Assembly: GCF_003350545.1 (NCBI RefSeq)
Contig: NZ_QQBA01000002.1
Coordinates: 124,001-188,000, forward strand
DNA: 64,000 nt
Origin: Flavobacterium glaciei
GTDB lineage: Bacteria; Bacteroidota; Bacteroidia; Flavobacteriales; Flavobacteriaceae
Reading direction: 5' to 3'
The notes under the pieces are model-generated. The model did no database searches and was not told where the DNA came from. It worked only from the letters and a program-made list of their open reading frames with translations. The translations under genes were made by a program, and so were the position numbers. Shown here in pieces: positions 34,178-44,203 of this stretch; positions within the stretch are counted from its first letter, which is position 1; each line of letters opens with the position of its first letter.

Positions 34178-34765
34178 TTATCTTCCCTTTTTAGCAAAAA
34201 ATTTCATTCGGTAATCTTGGAATGTTTTTCCTTCCAAAATGTTTTTGAGTTTCTTTTGAATCAATCTTTTTTTCAAAGAAGAAATTTTATCTGTGAATAA
34301 TACTCCTTCTATATGATCGTATTCATGTTGGATTACTCTGGCAATCAATCCGTCAAAAACTTCCGTTTTCATTACAAAATCCTCTTCACAATATTCAATT
34401 GTTATCGTTGGATTCCTGTATACATCTTCTCTAACATCAGGAATACTCAAGCAACCTTCGTTAAAACTCCACTCTTCACCTTCTTCTTTTATCATTTTTG
34501 CATTGATAAAAGTTCTTTTGAATCCTTTTAATTCTTTTTGTTCTTTGTCTTCTAATTCTTCATCATCGCTAAAAGGAGTTGTATCGATTACAAATAAACG
34601 TAATGCCAATCCTACTTGAGGTGCAGCAAGCCCAACACCATAGGCATTATACATTGTTTCGTACATATTAGCAATCGTCTCTTTTAAATTAGGATGTTCC
34701 GGTGAAAGAACCTCGCCTACTTTTCTTAAAACTGGATCACCGTATCCTATAATTGGTAAAATCAT
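34178..34765 (-). CDS. def: Peptide deformylase
   Basis: 195 aa. Removes the formyl group from the N-terminal methionine of new proteins. All three motifs are seen: GVGLAAPQVG, EGCLSIP and QHEYDHIEGVLF, which supply the metal-binding Cys and two His and the catalytic Glu. The acidic insert around DDEELEDKEQKEL is commonly seen in Bacteroidota enzymes. It precedes DUF5606 by 89 bases on the same strand. In related genomes ruvX usually sits next to def; here FUSC and mqo genes separate them. Confidence 0.95.
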   Translation of the reverse strand: MILPIIGYGDPVLRKVGEVLSPEHPNLKETIANMYETMYNAYGVGLAAPQVGLALRLFVIDTTPFSDDEELEDKEQKELKGFKRTFINAKMIKEEGEEWSFNEGCLSIPDVREDVYRNPTITIEYCEEDFVMKTEVFDGLIARVIQHEYDHIEGVLFTDKISSLKKRLIQKKLKNILEGKTFQDYRMKFFAKKGR

Positions 34766-34915
34766 TGTTTTTGTGTTAAGTATTGAATACTAAAATAAGA
34801 ATAGGTTTCCCTTTAATTCAGTCCGCAAAAATAGTAAAAAAATAGACAATGAATAATCCTGTATTGATTATTAGTATTTTTTTACCATTTAATCAAAAAC
34901 AGTGCAAATTATACT

Positions 34916-34944
34916 TTGAATGAGTCGTTCAATTCTTACCTTTG
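34916..34944 (+). promoter_or_regulatory. Predicted promoter of the FUSC gene
   Basis: TTG (34916-34918), 18 bases, then a perfect -7 element TACCTTTG (34937-34944), 16 bases before the ATG. Confidence 0.6.
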
Positions 34945-34960
34945 TTTGTAATCTAATTGT

Positions 34961-37174
34961 ATGATCTACAAAATCCGAAACTTTACTGATAGTACTTATT
35001 TTACCAATGCATTAAAAGTAACAATAGCAGCAGTAATTCCGGTTGTACTTCTTTCTTTTTTTGGCAAATTCGAAATAGGTTTCACCATAGCTTTAGGTGC
35101 TATTTTTACCTATCCGAGCGATATTCCAAGCAATCTAAAACATAAAATTAACGGTCTTCTAGTAACGGCTGTACTTGTTGCAGCTGTTAATTTAGTAGTA
35201 AATTATGTTTATCCTTATTCTATTATTTTTTACCCTTTTTTAGCGGTCTTAATTTTTCTGATGTCCATGTTGTCCGTTTATGGACAACGAGCAACTATGG
35301 TTTCTTTCTCTGCTCTGATTTCTATTTCATTAGCATTTGCTAACATCAACACTGGTTGGGCTATGATTCAAAATTCAGGACTGATTCTTTTAGGAGGTTT
35401 ATTTTATCTCGCCATTTCACTTATTTTTCACTACGTAAGACCTCATCGCTATATTGAATTACAAATAGCAGAATGTATTAAACTTACGGCTAAATATTTA
35501 AAGCTAAGAGGTGATTTATGGACAATTGATGCTGATAAAAAAGCGATCATAGAAAAACAATTACACCTTCAAGTAGAACTAAATACTATCAGGCAAAACA
35601 TACGAGAAGTATTGATTAGCAACCATACTGCATCTGGATCTTCTAATCAAAACCGAAAAATGTTAATCGTTTTTATTTCATTGATGGAAATTTTGGAACT
35701 AGCATTAGCAACTTCATTCGACCATGATAAATTACATCAAAAATTTGACGACCATCCAAAAGTTTTGTTGACCTATCAAAAATTGGCGTACAATCTTGCC
35801 ACGAGTTTAAAAAAATTGTCCAAAAGTGTCCAAAACCAAACAAAATATATTTCTACGCACAAACTTCGAGGAGATTTGAATGCTTTACAAGTTGCCATTA
35901 CTGATTATGAAAATGGGTTAGGAAAAACTACTGCTTCCGAAGGTGTTTTTATGCTAACTACAATGCTACAGTATGCTGAAAAACAAGTGGAGAAAATAAA
36001 AATTGTAGAGCGTGCTTTTACATTAGCCTTCAATTCACAAGATTTTAAGGATAAAGATAAAGACTTAGAAAAATTCCTTACACCACAGAACTACCCTTTT
36101 AGTACATTAATTCAAAACCTAAGTTTTTCTTCCACTATTTTCAGACATTCGTTACGATTAACTATAACATTATTGATAGGTTTCATCATTGGACACATTC
36201 TGCCTTTTCATAACGACTATTGGATATTGCTGACCATAATTGTTATAATGCGCCCTGGATACGGCTTGACCAAACAACGCTCTTTTCATCGAATTTTTGG
36301 TACTATTATAGGTGGAATAATAGCTTTTGGTATTCTTTCGTTAATACAAGACAACATTATAATCAGCATACTTTCTATTTTAAGCATGCTTTTAGGATTT
36401 TCTTTTACCCAAATAAATTATAAAGTCAGCGCCACATTCGTGACTATGTATGTTGTTTTTATATACGGAATATTAACCCCTAATTTTGGAGATGTAGTTC
36501 AATATAGAATACTTGATACCATTGTAGGCTGCACTTTAGCTTTCCTTGCCAATCACTTTTTATGGCCTTCTTGGGAGTTTTTAAATATTGCGTCGCACAT
36601 AGAAAAATCAATTGTTGCAAATCAGAATTATGTACAAGAAATTTCAAGTTTTTACAATAAAAAAGGAACTATTTCTACTACGTATCGGTTAGCACGAAAA
36701 AATGCTTTTATCGAAATTGGAAATTTAATGGCTTCTTTCCAAAGAATGGCCCAAGAACCTAAGTCTAAACAAAAGCAGTTACCACAAGTATATAAATTAG
36801 CGGTCCTAAATCATTCATTACTATCGTCATCTGCATCTTTAGGAACATACATCCAATCTCATAAAACTACGTCTGCTTCGCTAGCTTTTAATGCTGTAGT
36901 CGATACTGTCATAAGAAATTTGGATAATGCGATAGCACTTTTGAAAGAAAATGATTTGTATCTAAAAGAAAATCTCCCAAAAGAAGATTTAGCCATGCGA
37001 TTTACGGAATTAAAAAATATTCGGGCTAAGGAATTAAAAGAAGGAATTCCTATTGATGAAGAAGCATTTAAATTGAAAATGCAAGAAGCGCAACTGGTTA
37101 TAGAGCAATTAATGTGGTTGACTAATCTCTCTGAAAACATTTTAAATACAACAAAAGAATTAATGGAGTCTTAA
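34961..37174 (+). CDS. FUSC family membrane protein (YccS/YhfK-like)
   Basis: 737 aa. Two blocks of membrane helices (about residues 15-150 and 390-530), each followed by a soluble helical region, the arrangement of FUSC/aromatic acid exporter-like proteins such as YccS. Motifs include GFTIALGAIFTYPSD near the N-terminus and DYWILLTIIVIMRPGYGLTKQRSFHRIFGT before the second block. Likely an inner-membrane transporter or efflux component; the substrate is unknown. Flanked by divergent def and convergent mqo, so monocistronic. Confidence 0.88.
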   Translation: MIYKIRNFTDSTYFTNALKVTIAAVIPVVLLSFFGKFEIGFTIALGAIFTYPSDIPSNLKHKINGLLVTAVLVAAVNLVVNYVYPYSIIFYPFLAVLIFLMSMLSVYGQRATMVSFSALISISLAFANINTGWAMIQNSGLILLGGLFYLAISLIFHYVRPHRYIELQIAECIKLTAKYLKLRGDLWTIDADKKAIIEKQLHLQVELNTIRQNIREVLISNHTASGSSNQNRKMLIVFISLMEILELALATSFDHDKLHQKFDDHPKVLLTYQKLAYNLATSLKKLSKSVQNQTKYISTHKLRGDLNALQVAITDYENGLGKTTASEGVFMLTTMLQYAEKQVEKIKIVERAFTLAFNSQDFKDKDKDLEKFLTPQNYPFSTLIQNLSFSSTIFRHSLRLTITLLIGFIIGHILPFHNDYWILLTIIVIMRPGYGLTKQRSFHRIFGTIIGGIIAFGILSLIQDNIIISILSILSMLLGFSFTQINYKVSATFVTMYVVFIYGILTPNFGDVVQYRILDTIVGCTLAFLANHFLWPSWEFLNIASHIEKSIVANQNYVQEISSFYNKKGTISTTYRLARKNAFIEIGNLMASFQRMAQEPKSKQKQLPQVYKLAVLNHSLLSSSASLGTYIQSHKTTSASLAFNAVVDTVIRNLDNAIALLKENDLYLKENLPKEDLAMRFTELKNIRAKELKEGIPIDEEAFKLKMQEAQLVIEQLMWLTNLSENILNTTKELMES

Positions 37175-37180
37175 AAAAAA

Positions 37181-37227
37181 GTTCAGTAATCAGTGATCAG
37201 TAGCTGACTGTTCACCGATTACTGAAC
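37181..37227. terminator. Hairpin between FUSC and mqo
   Basis: GTTCAGTAATC (37181-37191) pairs perfectly with GATTACTGAAC (37217-37227). An A run precedes it, giving minus-strand T residues. It probably ends mqo transcripts. It is also one of the TCAGT-rich intergenic repeats. Confidence 0.55.
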
Positions 37228-37235
37228 GCTGAATA

Positions 37236-38732
37236 CTAATTAGTCAGTTTTAAAACCGAAGCAGTTTCTTTTCTTATTTCAGCCAACAAATTTGGATTAT
37301 CATTTAATTTCTGACCATACGAAGGAATCATCACTTTTAATTTTTCCTGCCATTCCGGAGTTTCAATTTCGTCTTTAAAACACCTTCCTATTAAATCTAC
37401 CATGATAGAAACTACGGTAGAAGCACCTGGAGATGCACCAAGCAAAACAGCTAAAGTTCCATCAGCTGTAGTGATGACTTCAGTTCCAAATTCTAGTATT
37501 CCACCTTCTTTCTCGTCTTTTTTTATAACCTGCACACGTTGTCCTGCACGTTCTAATACCCAATCCTTAGATCTTGCACCAGGAACATATTCTCTCAATG
37601 CATTAATCCTGTCTTTAGGTGACTGACGTACTTGCTCGATTAAATATTTTGTAAGTGGTATATTTTTTATTCCAGCAGCAATCATAGGAATGATATTATC
37701 TGGTTTTATAGATAAAGGTAAATCTGAATAAGAACCATTTTTTAAAAATCGAGTAGAAAAACCTGCAAAAGGTCCAAAAAGTAGTTGTTTTTCTCCATTT
37801 ATCATTCGGGAATCAATATGTGGAACTGACATTGGGGGCGCACCCACACTCGCTTTTCCATAAACTTTTGCCTGATGTTTAGCAATCACCTCAGGATTAG
37901 TACATTTTAGCCACTGACCGCTCACAGGGAAACCGCCATAACCTTTTCCTTCTGGTACATTAGCTTTTTCTAGTAACGGCAATGAACCTCCACCAGCACC
38001 AATAAAAACAAATTTAGTATATGCTTTTCTTTTTTGGCCAGTAGCCAAATCAGTAATTTTTATTCTCCATGTTTTATCTTCACGTTGTCTCATTTTTTGG
38101 ACCTCATGATTAAAATACATCGTAACACCTTCCAATTTAGACAAATAACTAAAAATATTTCTGGTCAATTCACCAAAATTTACATCAGTTCCAATAGCCA
38201 TAGACGTTGCTGCGACTTTCTCAGATTCCTTTCTACCCTCCATAACCAGTGGCATCCATTCTTTCAATTGAGCAAAATCCGTACTGAAAACCATTTGCTC
38301 AAAAAGAGGATTCGATTGTAAAGCCTCAAATCTTGTTTTAAGATACTTTACATTTTTCTCCCCCCAAACAAAGCTCAAATGTGGAATACTTTTAATGAAA
38401 TTTTCAGGTGATGAAACTTTATTTTGTTGTACTAAATAGGCCCAGAATTGTCTAGAAACCTCGAAAGATTCTGCAATACTGATAGCTTTGTTGGGATTGA
38501 TGCTTCCATCTTCACCTTCGGGAGTATAATTAAGCTCACAAAAAGCAGAATGTCCGGTTCCTGCATTATTCCATGCATCAGAACTTTCGGCAGCAGCCAT
38601 GTCTAGTCTTTCGTAAATTTCAATTTTAATATCTGGTTGTAACTCTTTTAGGATTAAGCCAAGAGTGGCGCTCATTATTCCGGCACCTATAAGAACTACA
38701 TCACTTTGCGAACGAACGGTTGTATCAGGCAT
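37236..38732 (-). CDS. mqo: Malate:quinone oxidoreductase
   Basis: 498 aa, the usual length. FAD-dependent peripheral membrane enzyme that oxidises malate to oxaloacetate and passes electrons to the quinone pool, replacing or aiding malate dehydrogenase in the TCA cycle. Seen: the FAD-binding GAGIMSATLGLIL near the N-terminus, NNAGTGHSAFCELNYTP, and the C-terminal GASPGASTVVSIMVDLI. It stands alone between convergent FUSC and ruvX. Confidence 0.95.
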   Translation of the reverse strand: MPDTTVRSQSDVVLIGAGIMSATLGLILKELQPDIKIEIYERLDMAAAESSDAWNNAGTGHSAFCELNYTPEGEDGSINPNKAISIAESFEVSRQFWAYLVQQNKVSSPENFIKSIPHLSFVWGEKNVKYLKTRFEALQSNPLFEQMVFSTDFAQLKEWMPLVMEGRKESEKVAATSMAIGTDVNFGELTRNIFSYLSKLEGVTMYFNHEVQKMRQREDKTWRIKITDLATGQKRKAYTKFVFIGAGGGSLPLLEKANVPEGKGYGGFPVSGQWLKCTNPEVIAKHQAKVYGKASVGAPPMSVPHIDSRMINGEKQLLFGPFAGFSTRFLKNGSYSDLPLSIKPDNIIPMIAAGIKNIPLTKYLIEQVRQSPKDRINALREYVPGARSKDWVLERAGQRVQVIKKDEKEGGILEFGTEVITTADGTLAVLLGASPGASTVVSIMVDLIGRCFKDEIETPEWQEKLKVMIPSYGQKLNDNPNLLAEIRKETASVLKLTN

Positions 38733-38852
38733 AACAAAATTTTTGAGTGCAAAGATACTTTATAAATACAAAAAAAATATAACAAAATATTGTTAAAAAG
38801 TAAGGAATTGCGAATCTATTTCGTTCCATAAACTGGAGCTGAACTAGGATAT

Positions 38853-39275
38853 CTAAAACATTTTTCGAGTCAAATAGTCCTGAAGCATTATCGTTGCCGA
38901 AATCTCATCAATAAGTGCTTTATTTTGACGCTGTTTCTTGCTAAGTCCGCTGTCAATCATGGTTTGAAATGCCATTTTTGAAGTAAATCGTTCGTCTACC
39001 CGAATGACTTTCATGTCTGGAAAATGATTCGTAAAATGCGTTACAAATCCCTTAATAATAGAAGCACTTTCTGAAGGTTCTCCATTCATTTGTTTGGGTT
39101 CACCAATAAGAACAGCTTCTACTTTCTCCTTAGAGAAATAGTCTTTTAAAAAGGCAATTGCTGTTGGGGATGGAATAGTTGTCAATCCAGAGGCTATGAT
39201 TTGCATTTCATCCGTAACGGCTATTCCTGTTCGTTTTTGTCCGTAATCTATGGCGAGAATTCTTGGCATTTGCAT
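38853..39275 (-). CDS. ruvX: Holliday junction resolvase-like protein RuvX/YqgF
   Basis: 140 aa. RNase H-like nuclease fold, required for pre-16S rRNA processing in E. coli and possibly recombination. Acidic residues are in ILAIDYGQKRTGIAV, VDERFTSK and the C-terminal DEISATIMLQDYL. A second Met two residues in is an equally good start. No close operon partner here; def, its frequent neighbour, is 4 kb away. Confidence 0.94.
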   Translation of the reverse strand: MQMPRILAIDYGQKRTGIAVTDEMQIIASGLTTIPSPTAIAFLKDYFSKEKVEAVLIGEPKQMNGEPSESASIIKGFVTHFTNHFPDMKVIRVDERFTSKMAFQTMIDSGLSKKQRQNKALIDEISATIMLQDYLTRKMF

Positions 39276-39502
39276 ATTTTTTTCAAAGGTAACTATTTTA
39301 ATTTCCTAATTCTTAGCAACAACTGAAAACTCACTTTCTTATATTTTTTTTTTAAAATTTATTTATTCTGCTTTCGAATTTAAAAATTAGTATCATTTTA
39401 AATTAAAAATTAAAACAAGAAGTTTAATCTGTAACATTTTCAATAAAAAAACCCGCTTATGATTTTAGTTTAAAATTCTATCTTTGCCCGAAATTCAGCT
39501 TA

Positions 39503-41410
39503 ATGAAAATAAACTTTTCTTATCGCCCAGATATTGACGGTATGCGCGCAATAGCCGTTTTACTGGTGATTTTATATCATGCTGACTTTACATTTATGAC
39601 TGGGGGATACGTAGGAGTTGATGTTTTCTTTGTTCTATCTGGTTTTTTAATTACTCTGGGAATCGATAAAGAAATGAACAATAATTCTTTTTCTTTTGGG
39701 AAGTTTTATTTAACACGAATCAGACGCATCATACCTGTACTGGTTTTTATAATGCTGATTGTGACCATCCCAGCTTATTTTATTTTATTTTCTGATGATT
39801 TAGAATCGTACTCCCGAACACTGATACACACCATACTTTCAACTAACAACATCCATTTATGGATAAACAATGGAGATTATTTTGCAGGAAATTCAGAATT
39901 AAAACCTTTTCTTCACACCTGGTCATTATCTGTTGAAGAACAGTTTTATTTTTTATGGCCTATACTTTTACTTTTTTTACATCGTAAATTAAGCCTGCAA
40001 AAAAGACTTGTTTTTATCATTCTTTTTCTGATTTTAGGAGTCGTTCTTTCTGTTTATCTAACAAACACAAATCCAAATTTGGCCTATTTTTTATTACCTG
40101 CCAGGATATTTGAACTCACTATTGGAGCCTGTTTAGCAATGTTTTGGGGAAAATTACCTGTGTTTACTAGAAATACAAACCATATTTTATCTATAATTGG
40201 TTTAACCATAATTTTGATTCCGGCTGTAGTTTTAAATAAATCAAGCTTATTTCCAGGTTTAAATGCCATCTTGCCCTGCATAGGAACCGCACTTCTCATT
40301 TTTACAGGAAAAGAAGAGGATAACAAAGGTATTGTCAATAAATTATTATTTAATAAAAGCTTAGTTTTAATTGGCCTTACCTCCTATTCCATGTATTTAT
40401 GGCATTGGCCTATTTTTGTTTTTATCAAATACCTGGGAATCAACTTAGATGGGTATATTCGGATTTTGTCATTGTTATTAATTTTTGCGCTTTCTTATTT
40501 CTCCTGGCGTTTTGTAGAACAGCCTTTTAGAAAAAAATACAAATATAATTTCAAAAAAACCCTGCTCTATATTTTCTTACCTTCTTTGTCTGCAATTGCA
40601 TTAATCTATGCTGTTATAGATTCAAAAGACGGATTCCCGGAAAGATTCCCTGAATTAAGCGAATTTACCCCAAAGACAAATTATCCAAATAAAGTTAGAA
40701 AACAATGTTTCGATAAATTCAGAATTGGAAATTGTGAGGATTGTTTTTTAGGTGTCAAAAAAGACAGTCTTGATGGTATGCTCATAGGAGATTCCTTTGC
40801 AAATCATACCGCAGCCTTTCTTGATGTTTTAGCTAAAGATGCCGAATTATACATTCACGACAGTGCTGCAGGTGGTTATCCGCTTATGAATGGATTAAAT
40901 AAAGACGGTTCGGCACATTATCCTAAACAATATGCCATAGAACGTTTAAACTATGCGAAAAAATTCAAAAACATTTTTATATCAGCCAACTGGGAGGGGC
41001 TTTCCGAACCAGAAAATAAAGCAACTTACCTGTCAACAATAAAGACTTTAGGTGAATTAGTAAAAACTGGAAAAAAAATAATTATTTTTGAAGCCTTAAG
41101 AAAAACTACTGAAATGAATTTACATAGGGCCAAATTAGTAAAAGCTAAAATCCCTGTGTATTTTTCTGAAAAGAATTTTTCTATTCCTGAATACAAGAGG
41201 CCGGACAATTATATCATATATGAAATAAAAAGGGAATTTCCTTCTATAATCATTATTAACCTTAATGATGTAATGTGTGAAAACGGAAATTGCGAAATAG
41301 AATTGAATAACACAATTATTTATAGAAATTCAGATCATCTCAATACCAGCGGAGCCCGTTTATTAGGCGAAGCTTATTTAAAAAAACATAATAATCCACT
41401 AAAAATTTAA
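39503..41410 (+). CDS. Acyltransferase 3 family protein with C-terminal SGNH domain (OafA/YrhL type)
   Basis: 635 aa. Residues 1-375 form the membrane acyltransferase: RPDIDGMRAIAVLLVILYH (catalytic His), GVDVFFVLSGFLIT, and about ten helices ending in WRFVEQPFRKKY. Residues 390-635 are a periplasmic SGNH hydrolase-like domain with GDSFANH (Ser) and a C-terminal SDHLNTSGA (Asp and His). Such fusions transfer acetyl groups from acyl-CoA to surface glycans such as O-antigen. A -7 element TATCTTTG lies at 39479-39486. The neighbouring LPS-type genes suit this role. Confidence 0.92.
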   Translation: MKINFSYRPDIDGMRAIAVLLVILYHADFTFMTGGYVGVDVFFVLSGFLITLGIDKEMNNNSFSFGKFYLTRIRRIIPVLVFIMLIVTIPAYFILFSDDLESYSRTLIHTILSTNNIHLWINNGDYFAGNSELKPFLHTWSLSVEEQFYFLWPILLLFLHRKLSLQKRLVFIILFLILGVVLSVYLTNTNPNLAYFLLPARIFELTIGACLAMFWGKLPVFTRNTNHILSIIGLTIILIPAVVLNKSSLFPGLNAILPCIGTALLIFTGKEEDNKGIVNKLLFNKSLVLIGLTSYSMYLWHWPIFVFIKYLGINLDGYIRILSLLLIFALSYFSWRFVEQPFRKKYKYNFKKTLLYIFLPSLSAIALIYAVIDSKDGFPERFPELSEFTPKTNYPNKVRKQCFDKFRIGNCEDCFLGVKKDSLDGMLIGDSFANHTAAFLDVLAKDAELYIHDSAAGGYPLMNGLNKDGSAHYPKQYAIERLNYAKKFKNIFISANWEGLSEPENKATYLSTIKTLGELVKTGKKIIIFEALRKTTEMNLHRAKLVKAKIPVYFSEKNFSIPEYKRPDNYIIYEIKREFPSIIIINLNDVMCENGNCEIELNNTIIYRNSDHLNTSGARLLGEAYLKKHNNPLKI

Positions 41411-41430
41411 TTTTAAAACTAGATAATCAA

Positions 41431-42246
41431 ATGAACAATTTACAAACAATTATAGAACAAGCTTGGGAAAACAGAGCCTTGTTACAAGAAGAAACTACCA
41501 CTTCTGCCATTAGAGAAGTTATTGAATTATTAGACACTGGAAAACTTCGTGTTGCCGAGCCGGTTAACGAAGGATGGCAAGTAAACGAATGGGTAAAAAA
41601 AGCGGTAGTTATGTATTTCCCAATCCAGAAAATGGAAACATGGGAATCTGGAATTTTTGAATACCATGACAAAATGTTATTGAAAAGAGGTTACGCCGAA
41701 AAAGGAATCCGTGTGGTTCCTAATGCTGTGGCCCGTTATGGTGCATACATTTCAAGCGGTGTTATTTTGATGCCAAGTTATGTAAATATTGGTGCTTATG
41801 TTGATGAAGGAACTATGGTAGACACATGGGCAACAGTAGGAAGCTGTGCACAAATTGGTAAAAACGTACACTTAAGTGGTGGTGTAGGAATAGGTGGTGT
41901 TCTAGAACCTTTGCAAGCAGCTCCGGTAATTATTGAAGACGGTGCGTTTATTGGTTCTCGTTGCATTGTTGTAGAAGGTGTTCATGTTGGGAAAGAAGCC
42001 GTTCTTGGTGCTAATGTTTGCTTGACAGCATCAACAAAAATTATTGATGTTACAGGTGAAGCTCCTATTGAAATGAAAGGTTTTGTTCCTGCTCGTTCTG
42101 TAGTAATTCCTGGAAGTTACACTAAGAAATTCGCTGCTGGTGAATTCCAAGTACCTTGTGCTTTGATTATTGGTACTCGTAAACCGTCAACAGATTTAAA
42201 AACTTCATTGAATAATGCTTTACGCGAATATGACGTAGCGGTTTAA
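41431..42246 (+). CDS. dapD: 2,3,4,5-tetrahydropyridine-2,6-dicarboxylate N-succinyltransferase
   Basis: 271 aa. Cytoplasmic trimer of the left-handed beta-helix family; catalyses the succinylation step of lysine and diaminopimelate synthesis, needed for peptidoglycan. The hexapeptide region is clear (SGVILMPSYVNIGAYVDEGTMVDTWATVGSCAQIG, given here as its start and end in residues 109-143). The C-terminal PARSVVIPGSYTKKF is family-typical. It lies 20 bases after the acyltransferase and 8 before a GT9 gene, so it may be co-transcribed with surface-glycan genes. Confidence 0.95.
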   Translation: MNNLQTIIEQAWENRALLQEETTTSAIREVIELLDTGKLRVAEPVNEGWQVNEWVKKAVVMYFPIQKMETWESGIFEYHDKMLLKRGYAEKGIRVVPNAVARYGAYISSGVILMPSYVNIGAYVDEGTMVDTWATVGSCAQIGKNVHLSGGVGIGGVLEPLQAAPVIIEDGAFIGSRCIVVEGVHVGKEAVLGANVCLTASTKIIDVTGEAPIEMKGFVPARSVVIPGSYTKKFAAGEFQVPCALIIGTRKPSTDLKTSLNNALREYDVAV

Positions 42247-42254
42247 TATAGAAA

Positions 42255-43316
42255 ATGATGAAAATATTGGTGATTCAACAAAAGATGATCGGTGATGTAT
42301 TGGCTAGCAGTGTTATTTGTAATAATTTAAAGCTGATTTATCCCGATTCTCAAGTTGATTATCTTGTTTATCCTTTTACTGTTCCAGTTTTAGAAAATAA
42401 TCCAAATATTGATAACATTATTTTATTCGAAGATGAGTATCGCAAAAGCAAACTCGCTTTGTATAAATTTTTAATTGCTATCAGGAAACAAAAATACGAC
42501 CTCGTTATAGACGCATACGGAAAACTAGAAAGCAATTTAGTAGTCGCTTTTTCTGGTGCAAAAATAAGAATCGGGTTTTACAAACCGTATACAAATTATC
42601 TCTATTCTGAAACAGTAAAAGAAATCATAAACCCGACTACTGAAGCCGGAACAGCTATAGAAAACAGATTGAATTTGTTATTGCCATTAGCTACAAATGC
42701 TAAATTAAAAAACAAACCTCAAATCTTTTTAACCGAAAATGAAATTGAAAATGGCAAAGCTATTTTAGTGAAAAACAAAATTAATTTTACTAAAAAGTTA
42801 TACATGATCAGTGTTCTTGGAAGCGGCAAAAACAAAACCTATCCTTTTCCTTATATGGCAAAAGTGATTGACCGAATCGTTGAAAAAAATGAAGCAGTTT
42901 TACTTTTTAATTATATGCCATCGCAAGAAAAAGAAGCCAAAGCTGTTTTTGACTTATGTAATCTTAGAACTCAAGAAAACATTAAAATCAATATTGTCTC
43001 TGGAAGTATTCGAGAATTTTTATCTATCACATACCACTGTGACGCGTTAATTGGTAATGAAGGTGGTGCGGTAAATATGGCAAAAGCGATAAACAAACCT
43101 ACGTTTACCATATTTTCTACTTGGATAATTAAAGAAGCTTGGAATTCATTTGAAAATGAAAAATCAAGTATATCGGTGCATCTAAAAGATTTTAAACCAG
43201 AATTATATGGTAGTAAATCTGCAAAAGAGAGGAAGAATGAAGCTTTAAATCTATATGATTCCTTTATCCCTGAACTTCTTTTTCCAAAATTAGAACTTTT
43301 TTTAGAAAATAATTAA
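42255..43316 (+). CDS. Glycosyltransferase family 9 (heptosyltransferase-like)
   Basis: 353 aa, GT-B fold. The N-terminal KILVIQQKMIGDVLASSVIC and the C-terminal donor-binding GNEGGAVNMAKAINKPTFTIF are the GT9 (ADP-heptose:LPS heptosyltransferase) signatures. It probably adds a core sugar to lipid A-linked oligosaccharide in the cytoplasm. Two Met codons open the frame. It follows dapD and is convergent with a GT2 gene, the first of an LPS-core-like set running to 46.65 kb. Confidence 0.88.
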   Translation: MMKILVIQQKMIGDVLASSVICNNLKLIYPDSQVDYLVYPFTVPVLENNPNIDNIILFEDEYRKSKLALYKFLIAIRKQKYDLVIDAYGKLESNLVVAFSGAKIRIGFYKPYTNYLYSETVKEIINPTTEAGTAIENRLNLLLPLATNAKLKNKPQIFLTENEIENGKAILVKNKINFTKKLYMISVLGSGKNKTYPFPYMAKVIDRIVEKNEAVLLFNYMPSQEKEAKAVFDLCNLRTQENIKINIVSGSIREFLSITYHCDALIGNEGGAVNMAKAINKPTFTIFSTWIIKEAWNSFENEKSSISVHLKDFKPELYGSKSAKERKNEALNLYDSFIPELLFPKLELFLENN

Positions 43317-43321
43317 AGTGC

Positions 43322-44137
43322 TTAAGCATTAGAATCAATACCATTAGGACTTCTTACTATCTTATTCATTTTAGTAAATTTTCTAATGGTTTTATTTTTT
43401 TTCAACGCTTCTTCGTTTACATAACCCCGACTATGATCTAAGTGAATACATATAGCACTATATCTAATTTGTTTGGATTTCAATTTCATATTAAATAAAC
43501 GCTCTCCTAATTCTCTGTCTTCGCCCCCATATTGCATTTCTTCATTAAAACCGTTTACGGCAATTAAATCATTTTTCCATCCAGAAGCATTGTGCCCATT
43601 CCAACTGGCGTTAGTAGGCGTTATGGCATTTAAAATTTTAGATTTAAATTTAGACGAACTAATTTTAATGTTTTTATACGATTTTTGCAAACCATGCTGT
43701 ATTAACCACTTTACATCAAAACATCTTTGTAATGTAATATCTTCCTGTGTTATCACTTTAGAAACGGACATTGGTAATTTAAAATATCCCCCTGAAAGGA
43801 AATAACCTTTCTCTCTGTAATCAAGATGAACTGCAATAAAATCATTTCTTGGAATACAATCACCATCCGTAAAAATTAAGTAATCAGAATTAGCACTAAG
43901 AATAGCTTTATTCAAAATTTGAGTTTTTTGAAAACCATTATCCTCATGCCAAACATGAATTATAGGATTTGAAATCATACTCTTCATTTGATCAATTAAT
44001 ACTTTTGTTTTTGGACCAGAGCCATCGTCTGCTATAATAATTTCAAAATCCTTTTCAGTTTGAACATTAAATCCAAAAAGAACTTTTTCTAACCATGCTT
44101 CTGCATTGTATGTACTTATTATCACAGATGCTTTCAT
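43322..44137 (-). CDS. Glycosyltransferase family 2
   Basis: 271 aa from Met at 44137, which begins MKASVIISTYNAEAWLEKVL as GT2 proteins do; a Met at 44200 would add 21 residues of unrelated sequence that run almost up to the divergent GT2 start. GT-A fold with ADDGSGPKTK, the metal site FTDGDCIPRNDF, and a galactosyltransferase-like C-terminal patch GGEDRELGERLFN. Donor and acceptor are unknown; probably cell-surface polysaccharide or LPS core. Similar in plan to the GT2 gene at 45866. Confidence 0.88.
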   Translation of the reverse strand: MKASVIISTYNAEAWLEKVLFGFNVQTEKDFEIIIADDGSGPKTKVLIDQMKSMISNPIIHVWHEDNGFQKTQILNKAILSANSDYLIFTDGDCIPRNDFIAVHLDYREKGYFLSGGYFKLPMSVSKVITQEDITLQRCFDVKWLIQHGLQKSYKNIKISSSKFKSKILNAITPTNASWNGHNASGWKNDLIAVNGFNEEMQYGGEDRELGERLFNMKLKSKQIRYSAICIHLDHSRGYVNEEALKKNKTIRKFTKMNKIVRSPNGIDSNA

Positions 44138-44203
44138 ATTTTTTTTACAGTTAGGTAATGCAAAAGTAGTTAATAAATTATATTTGTAAAATACTTCCAA
44201 TTC

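Noticed and set aside
44138-44200. Longer start for the GT2 protein
   Set aside because: The conserved GT2 N-terminus starts at the Met at 44137 and the extension has no GT2-like sequence.
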